From: Planoprotostelium fungivorum
Taxonomy: Eukaryota; Evosea; Variosea; Cavosteliida; Cavosteliaceae
Assembly: GCA_003024175.1 (NCBI GenBank)
Contig: MDYQ01000033.1
Location: 1 to 64,000, forward strand
Direction: 5' to 3'
DNA length: 64,000 nucleotides
Below the pieces are notes generated by a model, which saw only the letters and a list, made by a program, of their open reading frames with translations, was not told the DNA's origin and made no database searches. Each line of letters starts with the position of its first letter. Position 1 is the first letter of the stretch. The position numbers and the translations under genes are program-made. Below are positions 33,401 to 44,877 of this stretch, piece by piece.

Positions 33401-34158
33401 ATGGCGACCGCATTCTTCACCGCTTTTACTTTTGGTACAGTGACATATCTATGTGTCCGTGCAGTTATACCACCTGTAACCGGTGAGAAGGAGGAAGAGA
33501 TCAAATCGAGAAAATCTTCACGAATGTTCATCAAAGGTGAGTGCATTCGAGCACGAAATATATATCATAGAGTATTCACACGACACCAGTTTTTCCCGTC
33601 ATCTTTCCTGCCGTGTTCATTGCCATGTATCTCACATATCTGTATTACCTCATCAAAGAATGGAGAGGAGGTGCTCTAGAAGGTCGCTCGTATATCAAAT
33701 TGGACTGGATAGATATTTTCGCCCTCACTTCCGCCCTCGGTGGAGGTTTCCTCAGGTGAATCACAACTCTCTTCCTCATTCCAACATGCAATGTCAGGAT
33801 CTGGGCCTATCGTACCTTGGATCGATTCTTCACCTACCATGTGACAATACGCGAAGATCATTCTCTCGTCACGAGCGGTCCCTATCGTTACATCCGCCAC
33901 CCCAGCTACTCCGCACTCATGTTTCTCTTCAGTGGCTTCTTCTTCCTCTTCTTTTACGAGAGACTCTTGCATCAACTCCCATTCGAGACTTTCTTCGGCC
34001 TCAACTTGGACATCGCATCTCTGCTGGTCCCTATCACTGCCTGTCTCCTCCTCAATCGCCGAGTCGTCTTCGAAGAGAAGATGCTGCGCGAACATTTTGG
34101 CGCCAAATGGGACAAGTTTGCCAGCGAGAGGAAGAGGTTCATACCCAATGTCTATTGA
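33401..34158 (+). CDS. Isoprenylcysteine carboxyl methyltransferase family membrane protein
   Basis: Three exons. The start at 33401 reads MATAFFTAFTFGTVTYLCV. Exon 2 includes FPAVFIAMYLTYLYYLIKEW and exon 3 starts IWAYRTLDRFFTYHVTIRED. The ICMT signature is strong: LVTSGPYRYIRHPSYSALM, then hydrophobic helices, then EEKMLREHFGAKWDKFASERKRFIPNVY at the stop. These enzymes methylate the C-terminal prenyl-cysteine of CaaX proteins in the ER, using S-adenosylmethionine; the GPYRxxRHPxY and E..L...FG motifs bind cofactor. At about 210 residues it is somewhat shorter than fungal and animal ICMT, so it may be an ICMT-like PEMT/ICMT-superfamily member rather than the main CaaX enzyme. Confidence 0.85.
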
Positions 34159-34518
34159 TAAATCCATTGTACAGCGCACGATCGCAATCTCTCTAGACTC
34201 ATCACACGATCCTCTACCGCTTGACGAGCGCATCATGACTCATCGCGTCCGTCTGTGGCTGTCTCTCATTTCTTACGCGTAAGCCAGCCCTATAAACCCA
34301 AGAGAGCTCACCAAGATGGAGGAGAGTTTTCGGTCAGATTCCTGTCAATTACTAGAAACTGATGGAGATTTCATTCGTTTTGGCCATGTCGCGAGTGTAA
34401 AGTCCGATTTATTTCTCTTTAAGCGGTTATTTACTTCCGCCGACGAGAGGAAACAGCATTCGACCTTCAACTCGTAGAGGCCCTTTCCCCCTGTGACGAA
34501 AGAAGAAGAGATTTCAAG
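34159..34518. other. Intergenic, upstream region of the SHK kinase
   Basis: About 360 bases with no gene seen. A TATA-like tataaa is at 34291-34296, which is too far from the ATG to assign firmly. Confidence 0.5.
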
Positions 34519-36633
<2,115 letters not shown>

Positions 36634-36767
36634 TTGTATCTTTAATGAATAGAAGCTCATCTCGGTTCTTTATTCTTCTTTTCGTCCATCTGGTCCGATG
36701 GGGGTTCCTCTCTGACACGATGGATCAACATGATTGGAAGATGCAATATGATCTGTGAGACGATGAC

Positions 36768-37097
36768 TCACGGTGATAGTGTTGTGCTATCTAATAGACG
36801 ATGCAATTGCTTGTCTTCTAACGTGAGCAGCTTGTGAAAGAGTGATAAATGGTGCCAACCTTCTTGAAGGTGTCGGATGGCCATATGATCTGGCTCCTTT
36901 TTCCTCAGTTTGAACAGCTCTCTCGTGTTATAATGCAGTTTCGTCGATGCGGTTGGATGTGGAAAGGAATTGGCTACGATGAGACATCGTCTGTAAAGAT
37001 CCAAGACTTGTCTTGAATGAGGAGTGGGCATCTTGTAGGTGATGTGATGGTGATAGATGCGATTGAGCACATTAGGCGGGGGTTTGTAGAATCGCAT
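36768..37097 (-). CDS. LYR-motif (complex 1 LYR) small protein
   Basis: Single exon. The motif VLDLYRRCLIVANSFP carries LYR, followed by the conserved helical stretch ELFKLRKKEPDHMAIRHLQEGWHHLSLFHKLL. LYR proteins are small mitochondrial matrix factors that bind the acyl carrier protein and assist respiratory-complex or Fe-S assembly. The frame opens at 37097, but the Met at MPTPHSRQVLDLYRR gives about 87 residues, the more usual length, so the shorter start is likely. Closest in form to LYRM9/LYRM2-type members, but not assigned. Confidence 0.8.
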   Translation of the reverse strand: MRFYKPPPNVLNRIYHHHITYKMPTPHSRQVLDLYRRCLIVANSFPHPTASTKLHYNTRELFKLRKKEPDHMAIRHLQEGWHHLSLFHKLLTLEDKQLHRLLDSTTLSP

Positions 37098-37254
37098 ATC
37101 ACCTTATTGGCTCATTTGGCACGATTTAAAAAGACGTGATGCAGCGAGAGCACTTTCCTCATCGTCATATATAACATTGCAATGATTGAACATTCACATC
37201 GTTTTACAAATAAAAGAAGGAAAACGTGTGATCGTTTCATGCTCGTTTATCCGT

Positions 37255-37470
37255 CTAGTGGGTCAGCTTCTGCTTGTAGACCTCAGCCTTGGCATCGTGT
37301 CCAGACTCTTCAGACTTGTCCTTCAGTGCGTCGATGCCGGCGTGCAGTCTGGTTCCGAGCGACAGGTCGCTGTCCTTGGCAATCTCCTTGTTGACTTCTT
37401 TCGAAGCGGCAGCTGAGCCTCCCTGAACGCTCTCAGAGACGTAGTTGACGGCGTTCTTGATGGTTTCCAT
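37255..37470 (-). CDS. Grg1/CCG-1-like glucose-repressible stress protein
   Basis: A 71-residue intronless frame: METIKNAVNYVSESVQGG, then KEVNKEIAKDSDLSLGTR, then AGIDALKDKSEESGHDAKAE. This follows the fungal glucose-repressible gene family (Grg1/ccg-1) almost position by position: METIKNA-NYV-ES at the start, NK--AKDS--S-GTR in the middle, and an Ala/Lys/Glu helix at the end. The family is small, hydrophilic and induced by starvation or during sporulation in fungi; its biochemical role is not known. Presence in a protist could be old inheritance or transfer from fungi. Confidence 0.85.
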   Translation of the reverse strand: METIKNAVNYVSESVQGGSAAASKEVNKEIAKDSDLSLGTRLHAGIDALKDKSEESGHDAKAEVYKQKLTH

Positions 37471-37950
37471 TGCTTGTGTTGTTGTTTGAGTTCGTGTGTT
37501 GATAATGTGTATGAAGTATGAAACCAGATGAGTACGTAGGTTGAAATCTCTCGATTAAACTCGTAGAGATTTCCGAAACTAATGAATTTTACATGAAATT
37601 TCAATTGACTTAGATCTTATCATCAGATCCGTGGTGGAGTGAAATACTCCGTTTCGGGTGTCAGCCACCGTGGTGCACACGACCGTGACCCAGGTTCGGA
37701 GTCGCTGACTTTCGTACTTTACTCGCATGCGAGGATTTCGTTCAACGAAGGGAGTTACTGCTTCTTCCTCAAAGGATGGATAGAATGCCTGCGTGACGAG
37801 TTCGATCTGTACTCTCGTGGAAGCACCAATAGGGTCATCACTTTTATGGAATACGAGCTGTCTCTCGTGAAAGTGGAGTCATCACGAGAGAATCACTCGT
37901 TAATACATTTTCCGTTATTCTTGGCATCGGCTGATTGATGACGATTTTAT
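37471..37950. other. Intergenic stretch, promoter of the Grg1-like gene
   Basis: Nearly 480 bases. A 99-codon plus-strand frame at 37639-37938 shows no domain, signal or membrane segment and I do not call it. Confidence 0.5.
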
Positions 37951-40900
37951 TCAGAGTATCTTCTCCTCTTCATCGTCCTCTTGTATTTGATTTGAGAGAC
38001 CTTCTGCAGAGATCGCCTGCGTGATGCGTTTGAAGTTTGGTCTGTGTTCCGGTGCATAGCCCCAACAGGCTGAGAATTATCAATGACACGAACGGAGCTT
38101 GAAACCTTCACCTTCCGATAATTCGACTAACCAAGGAGGGCACTGAGTGAAGACGGGCCTGAGTCCTTCCACAACTTGCACAGCTGCTTCCACCGGCTGC
38201 AGTCCAGGGTATGGATCTTTCTCTTCGAACAATTCCCATCTAAAAAGGTTCAATCGATCTTGATTAGATGACCCTGCTTACATGAGAATGCCGAAACTAT
38301 ATACGTCCGACTTTGTGGAATATTTGTTCTGTGTGATGGCCTCTGGTGCCATCCATTTCAATGGACCTACGATGGCTGTCGTTGTAGATCCATCTTCTGA
38401 GGCAGTCGCACGCGACATACCGAAATCAGAGACCTTCGCTTGCAGCTCGCTGCTCAGCAGGATGTTACGCAGAGCGAGATCTCTGTGAGAAGTCAATTTG
38501 GATGTGACGTGACGTGAGATGTGACGTCACCTGTGTACAACTTTCTGTTTGTGTAAGTGATGCATGCCCTTGGAAATCTCGGTGAGAAGTCGCAACTTTT
38601 CGGCTAACGCTAAGTTTGGATATTTTCTGACGTAAGCTGAAGAGATCGTCAGGCATCATCTCATGATCAACTCACCATAAAGACTTCCTCCATCGCAGAA
38701 TTCCGTGATCATACTGTGGCGATTCAGATTGGGCCCACTATAGATGAATATCACCTTAGAGGCTGAGGAGGGAAGGTTGCCGCCTTAAACAGAACCAAGT
38801 TGGGGTGAGGCAGAAGAGCTTCCAATATGCTGACTTCGGACAGAAATTCTTGCATCTGTACGTCTGACACAAACTCCGTCTTCACTTGCTTCACAGCAAC
38901 GTTTTCACCATTCCACTCTGTGTCTCTCGTCAGACGATTCAGAGTGTGTGATGTCACCTACCTGCACGATAGACGATACCAAATGCACCGGCACCCACTT
39001 CAACGAGATTCCTCAGGTCCTTGTAGTCCATCTACACATCGGGTCATCATCGCATCACAATCTGATGATGTCGAAGGTCATGAAATGTGATGGATGTGCT
39101 GACTCACTCTCGTCTTGATCAGAGCTTCAGGAATATATCTCTGGAACGATTTCATCGCTTCTCTCATGGTGATGAAGGCTTGATGAATTCTTCTTGCCTC
39201 GAACAAGAAGGGCTCAGAGATTTCCTTCTCTGTCAGTTGCATCTTGGCCGCCTTCTGTAACTGTTGAGTGAGATGAGTGAACGGGCGAGTGATCCAGAAA
39301 GAGGCTAAGATGGCCAAAATGACCGCAGCGGCACACACTACACCGATGATGATACCCGTGCGTCTGTCAGACGATGAGATGATGAAGATGAATCGTTCTC
39401 GATCACCTGACGTAGACGTTGATACGAGCCAAGAAAGGATCAGACTCGGCCAGATGAATGATGATCCACGATATTCCATCTCCAGTGTCCAGACGCGTCG
39501 GAAGGAGAAAATAATCTACGCCGTCGATGCCGTGGGTGGTCTGTGATATGGTGGGATTCTTCTGATAGATGTCCCACGCCTGACGGATGTATTGATCCGT
39601 ACAATTCTCTGCGAAATACCGATCGAATGATCTGATGGAGTTCAGATTAGGATCTCACATCCGACTCACCCCGTAGATGACAGTGCGTAGGGTTTCGTGT
39701 TCGTTGTAGATGCCACGAGGGCACCGTTGGCCTCCACGATGAAAGCTTTTCCTTTGACTTGACTGACCATCTGTTGTAGCAAAGACGAGATCGTACCGAA
39801 CTTGATGGTGACGGTGGTGAGAAAGGTCAGTTGTTCCTGGTAACAAGTTCTGATGAACCGAATGAGACTGTTGTCGACTTGATTTGGCCCGATGATCTGT
39901 CATGTTTCAGGTTTATCTTCACGTGATGGTTGAGGCAGCACCGTGGGTTGTAATGGTCCCCAGAATTCGGTGGGATAACCTGTGGGGCACGGTGCAGCCG
40001 TCAGACTGTAATACTGTACAGGGATGACGATCAGAGGGTTGGGACTATCTCTCGTCAGCTCCTCTTCCTTACCGACGACTACACTCACTCTGGCTGAGGA
40101 TAGTCCAAGCTGAGGCTACTGTTGAGAAGACTGACCCAAGTGTAGAGGGTGCCGCTGATGTTGAATGTGTCGTAGACGTTCACGCCGTATACCTCGTTAC
40201 CCGCACCAAATCCCTTTGAATTGGAAAACTGAAAGAGTCAACAGGTGAAGGGAAGAGATCGACTCACGGTGATACCACAGCCGATACCGATCTCGCGATT
40301 CACCACGCTCGACACCATGTACCGAACTATCTCGCGATATGATGTGATGGATGATATGTTGGCATCCGGAAGAGGGCTTCCCAGAGGAATATAATAGCTA
40401 GAGAACATTTTGACTGCGAATGAGTCAGACGACCATCCGACAATGTTCGTATGACGTTTGGAGGATGACTGAAATGAGGGGAGGTGCTTACTCTCTCTAG
40501 CATAATTCGTGTATTGGCCTAACGTGGCATTTGTTTGACTCAAGAAGTTGGTAGAGATGCTGTTCTGTATCTGCCCCGTCAGATCGTTCACCATGTCTTT
40601 CTGAGCGAAGAAGCTGAGGAGAGTGGTTGATATAGCGATAACGGCGATGAAGAATAGAACAGCGCCAGCGAAGACTGTTGGTATGGACAAGATCTGCCTC
40701 CATCTCTCTTCTTTAGCTCTGGCTTCGCCCTGCTTATTCAATTTAGATCGTTATTTAACCCCAAACGAACACTGTCTCACCGATGGGGTTGTCGCATACG
40801 CGAGGGAAGTGTCACTCCTGGGCTCATTGTCTGAGGTGGCCCCCTCCCCATCTTTCACCACCTTCAATTCGATTTCGTTCTCCCTGTTTGGGGACTGAAT

Positions 40901-41164
40901 GGAGCTATAGACAGGCTCTTCTGTCTCTGTCACAACTTTGATGATGTAGAGCGCAACAAGGACCAAGGTGATGGTCACTCCAGCCACCAACACGAGGATC
41001 TAGATATTATTCAGGAAGGATGAGTGGTTTGAACTCACCGAAGAATCGGCTTCCACCATGTGTTCATCCTTCGACATCATGTTCTCAGCCACTTGAGGTC
41101 CAGACAGTCGACCCTCTACCGCCAGGGTGAACACCGACAACAACAGAAGCAGTTGCTTGGTCAT
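37951..41164 (-). CDS. Receptor kinase: signal peptide, TM helices, extracellular sensor, HAMP, TKL-type kinase
   Basis: The start at 41164 is a signal peptide (MTKQLLLLLSVFTLAVEG). Segments in order: a first TM (ILVLVAGVTITLVLVALYII) with an acidic cytoplasmic linker; a second TM (IPTVFAGAVLFFIAVIAISTTLL); about 400 residues of extracellular sensor that looks Cache-like; and a third TM (VVCAAAVILAILASFWI). This runs into a HAMP-type linker (TRPFTHLTQQLQKAAKM) and the signalling helix AFITMREAMKSFQRYIPEAL, the form usually found in front of adenylyl or guanylyl cyclases. Instead of a cyclase a kinase follows: VAVKQVKTEF, HRDLALRNILL, SDFGMSR, LKWMAPEAI, DVYSFGILM, ending DDEEEKIL at 37951. 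HRDLALRN is close to the tyrosine-kinase form. The sensor ligand is unknown. Confidence 0.85.
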
Positions 41165-41768
41165 GCTGTTGACCCTATAATCTTTTTGATCACGTTTGGA
41201 ACATGCCATATGCTGCCACAAAGATGATGACGACAGATCTTCGTTGACATCACAGGGGAGTAAATGCTCGAGCAGTCTGCATGCGGTATGGCTTTGAACC
41301 GACCGCGGGGGAGTGTTCTGTGGACTGTTGATGGCGGGCAAATCAAAGTCGATGCCAGCTCGCGGTCCATCTCCACGAGAAAGGATATTTTTGTATGTCT
41401 ACGTCGGAAACTGGGTCGATCGCAGCAGAAAACTGCCACGATTTGCTGTGTTCGTGACCTCTGAGAGCTCAAAATCTTTGCGACATGTCAAAAGAATACG
41501 AACTCGATCGTTCGTGAAACCCCTCCTCCACCTGGTCTGGCTGATTTATGAACCCGAGCAGCTGCGAACAGAACGAAACAGCCACTTTCTGTGTGAAGAA
41601 GTGGATTCGTTGGCTACATTCATCATTCATATGGGGATGAGGTGTGAGACATTGGGTCTCTCCTGTGTCGGCCAAGGATAAAATGGAGTCAATTAATAAA
41701 AGGATATTATAATTCTTCCTTGTAAAGAGAGCTGATCTCCAACACGCATCTTCAGCAATCTTCTCATC
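41165..41768. other. Divergent promoter region without a called gene
   Basis: About 600 bases. Plus-strand frames at 41264-41464 and 41313-41681 lie here but show no family features and no clear splicing. The region should carry promoters for the receptor kinase and the BORCS8-like gene. Confidence 0.45.
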
Positions 41769-42250
41769 ATGAGCTCTTCTCCCGCTCAAGCGATTCTCGA
41801 CGTAGAGACAATCGATAGAATATCAAAAGGTGCTCGCTTTAGATGACGATTTGTAATTCTGATCTTCTTCAGTTGGGAGACACTCTTCAGAATCCCTCTA
41901 TACCATTGCCAACGAGCCAAGCGTAGGTATGCATCACGTCAGCGATCACATCCGCAGAAACATCCCAAAGGTCAGTTGACTAAAACTTGTTCTGTCTCTC
42001 GCAACCTGTGACTGAACATACGACACAAGGTAGTAGAGACGAGAAGAGAGATGATCAAATTGAGTGCACAACTGGATGAAGCCACAGCTGATGCAGACTA
42101 TTCCATCGAGGTGACTGCCTGTTGTCACCTCTATACAGCAGAGACTGAAGAGAGAAGGTGCTGGAAGGAGTGAACAAGTTGGAATCTTTCGGCAACATAA
42201 GCAAGCTGCTAGAATATTCTATGAACAGTCTCGCCATCTTGTACAAGTGA
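41769..42250 (+). CDS. BORCS8: BORCS8-like subunit of the BORC lysosome-positioning complex
   Basis: Four or five tiny exons give about 107 residues. MSSSPAQAILDVETIDRISK is joined to GRHSSESLYTIANEPSVGMHHVSDHIRRNIPK, then VVETRREMIKLSAQLDEATADADYSIE, then VLEGVNKLESFGNISKLLEYSMNSLAILYK at the stop 42248-42250. The core YTIANEPSVGMHHVSDHIRRNIP matches the MEF2BNB/BORCS8 family (animal forms read YxIADEPSVGLYRLQEHVRRSLP). BORC sits on the cytosolic face of lysosomes and recruits Arl8 to drive their outward movement. The last acceptor was chosen because it restores the family C-terminus. The assignment is by recalled motif and was not searched. Confidence 0.8.
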
Positions 42251-42844
42251 GGCTCTTTCACAACTAGAAGAAGGATGAATGAGGAAGGTTACTGATGAAG
42301 AGAACAGAGAGTCGATGAATCGATCGCGCTCAGGCACGCCACAGAACATGGCGAGACCGAGCAGCCGAGGACTGATCAACAACGACGAAGTGATACAGCC
42401 GAAACAATTTTGAAGTGTAAATGAAACGATGATGACGGTGTTGTCTTTGAAGAATGATGATCGGTGGGCCCAATCGATGGTGACGATGGTGATGTGCGTG
42501 CATCGCATCGTTTCCATGCGAGCGGTGAGGCGGGTATGTCACGACAAGTAAATCAGGAACGTTTTTGTTCTTGGGATGATCCTCACCCAGGTCATTCGAC
42601 CTCCAGGAGGCTACTTTCAATTCATTTGTGTCAGCCGACCTCTTTGTATGGTCTCCTTCTCCCTCACGGCCACCACAGCATCCAGTTTGGAAGTTTGGAT
42701 GAATGTCTCACGTAGTATATATTCCCTCCGCCTGTCATCGAGAGAGCCCTTTGTCAAAGAATCCTTCCGCATTCGAAGTAACGGTTGGAGGTTCCACGAA
42801 ATGGACAAAGATGAGAAATCCACACAAACCATCACCTCTTCAAG
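42251..42844. other. Unassigned region between two plus-strand genes
   Basis: About 590 bases. A plus-strand frame at 42576-42974 (PGGYFQFICVSRPLCMVSFS...) could be an upstream exon of the next gene, and overlapping minus-strand frames exist. No frame is clearly better than the others. Confidence 0.4.
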
Positions 42845-43392
42845 ATGCAGCGGAGCGCCAGTACACCCGGAAGCAAGAGGAAGAATCAAGTCGATGAGGA
42901 ATCGCACGGGCCTTCGAGGACCCTCACGAGGACGAACAGCATCACACAGAAGAAACCGAAAAAGTTTTGGATGAATCGTTCGAAGAGTGCCGGCTGTGTA
43001 GAGGTGACAATCAGATGCATAGATGGAGTATGTTGTATGACCGTTGGTAGTTGGCCACCTGCGACGACTTCTTTCGGAAGGAGATGGTCAAAGACGAAGA
43101 GGATGCGAAATACACCGTGATTATCAACCGATGTGGTTCACGAATGAGAGCCCCAAGATGACGAGATGCCTGCGATATAGATAAGAAAGCTGAACGACAA
43201 GGATATCCTGATGGAAGCACGTCACAAGCTCTCGAACCATTTTGGTAGAATGTGAGCAGTTCAGATGAAGTGGACTCGCTGACCCTCCCCTCAGAAAAGA
43301 ATCCGGTAGAGTACCACGTTGACCTCTGTTCTGCACCGAAACCCACCTCCCAATTCGCCTTGGAGAATCTGCAATTTCTGTCATTATTATAA
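42845..43392 (+). CDS. Small basic protein, unknown family
   Basis: Four exons join in phase. They read MQRSASTPGSKRKNQVDE... to NRSKSAGCVE, LATCDDFFRKEMVKDEEDAKYT, IRKLNDKDILMEARHKLSNHF, and EKNPVEYHVDLCSAPKPTS to ENLQFLSLL with the stop near 43392. Total about 128 residues. The N-terminal third is Ser/Arg/Lys-rich and looks disordered; the rest is mixed helix. Introns are 45-60 nt with GTG or GTA donors. No domain is recognised. The gene could extend upstream of 42845. Confidence 0.5.
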
Positions 43393-43788
43393 GAGACAAG
43401 ACATCATCCTATGCTGCGTAGGGAGCTCGTCCGCTAGCTACGCGTGACCAAATAGAGACAGAGCAGCAGAGAAAACTCTCTCGTCGTGCCCACACGCCAC
43501 GGTCGTAACATCGTCTATGGCGTCACGTTGCCGAAACAACACCAGATCTATACCCATCTGAGATAGAATGTCTGTTATTGCCGATGTGAGTTTCATTTCG
43601 GCACGGGAAGACAGGGGGAGAGGCCCTTACGCCTTCTCAGGCGGGTTTGTGTTGATCCCAGAAGCGGTTTGAGCCTGCTAAACTGGAATTTGAATAGATG
43701 ATAGAGGACGTGTGCCCTATCTCATTCTATTTATACGGAGAAAGGGAGAGAATAGGGAGTCAGAAGGCCCTGTGGCTCGTTGAGAGGC
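43393..43788. other. Intergenic stretch
   Basis: About 400 bases upstream of the short kinase. I see no gene, repeat or RNA structure beyond short stems. Confidence 0.5.
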
Positions 43789-44748
43789 ATGTTTAATAAT
43801 TGGCTGGGGTCAGTCTCACAATTTCCAAGGAAGAAGATGAGGAGCATCGACGGCAGCCAGCTTGAGATCAAAGAGAGAATCGGAGAGGGTGACAAAGATC
43901 TTGCGTGATGGATGTCGCTGACGCATGGCAGGTGGATTCGGCTCTGTCTTTCGAGCATCACACGGTGCTGGGGAAGTCGTCTTGAAGAAGATGACCAAAT
44001 CCAATTCACGCAGTATGGAGACTGTCGCCCGCAAGGAATTCCACCTCGGGATGAAATTGAGACACCCCAACATTGTCCGCATGAGAGGATCATTTGACAC
44101 GGCCACCGACCACTGTCTCGTCATGGACGTCGTCCAAGGATGCAATCTGTTCGACTTCTTAGAGGACAACCGCTTCGACCATGTTCCAGAAGAACGAGTC
44201 CGTCGCATGATGAAGGGTCTGGTGAAAGGTAAACCCCACGTCACACACGAACCCCTTCTGAACCTCCGCCAGGTTTAGAATACAGCCACAGTCAGGGCAT
44301 CGCCCATCTCGACATCAAACCCGAGAACATCATGGTCGGTGCCGACGACCGCCTCACTCTCATCGACTTTGGCTTGGCCAACGAGACCTCCGGTCTGTGT
44401 CTTCAATTCAACGGCTCCTCCGACTACGCCCCGCCCGAAGTGTGGAGAAAGGTTCCATACAAAGCCGCAGGCGCCGACGTCTGGTCACTGGGCGTGGTCC
44501 TCTTCATCCTCTTAACGGGACGTCTCCCTTTCGACCCCGAAGATGTTCCCTTCATGACGGTGGCGCCCACTCTGGAGTGGCCAGAGGACATCGACATCAC
44601 CGATGATGCGAAGGAGCTGTCCGAGTGGATGTTGCAGCTGAGACCGAAGGCCAGACCGACCATGAGACAAGTGTTGAAGCACTCGTGGCTGAGGTCCACG
44701 TCTATCTTCAGCAAGAGGAGGTGGAGCTGGGGGAAGATCACACAATAA
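43789..44748 (+). CDS. Short CAMK/NEK-like protein kinase with HLD instead of HRD
   Basis: Three exons, about 290 residues and essentially only a kinase domain. MRSIDGSQLEIKERIGEGGFGSVFRA holds the Gly loop, VVLKKMTKS the Lys, and RHPNIVRMRGSF the region after helix C. HLDIKPENIMV is the catalytic loop, in which Arg of the usual HRD is Leu. LIDFGLANE is the DFG motif and SSDYAPPEV the APE equivalent. DVWSLGVVLFILLTGRLPFD and RPTMRQVLKHSWL complete the C-lobe in CAMK style. The first Met at 43789 adds 16 residues in frame; the second at 43837 is an alternative. The non-RD loop suggests that activity does not depend on activation-loop phosphorylation. Substrate unknown. Confidence 0.9.
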
Positions 44749-44856
44749 TGAGCATCGAAGATAAAAACCATGTAGATACGTTATGATCTCTGTCTTCTGA
44801 TGTTCACTTGTGTATAGTTGCATCTTTCGTCTGTACCAAAAGAGTCGATATTCTAC

Positions 44857-44862
44857 AATAAA
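44857..44862 (+). terminator. Poly(A) signal AATAAA
   Basis: AATAAA lies 109 bases after the stop of the short kinase and just before the convergent end of the protease gene at 44878. Confidence 0.45.
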
Positions 44863-44877
44863 GTGGTCGTACTTGAT

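Noticed and set aside
37639-37938. 99-codon plus-strand frame between the Grg1-like gene and the receptor kinase
   Set aside because: No domain, signal or homology is recognisable and it lies in a promoter region; length alone is expected by chance.
41313-41681. 122-codon plus-strand frame between divergent genes
   Set aside because: No family features, and no splice or promoter evidence distinguishes it from chance.
42617-42907. 96-codon minus-strand frame overlapping the small unknown gene
   Set aside because: The plus strand gives a spliced protein in consistent phase, so the minus frame is the more likely shadow.
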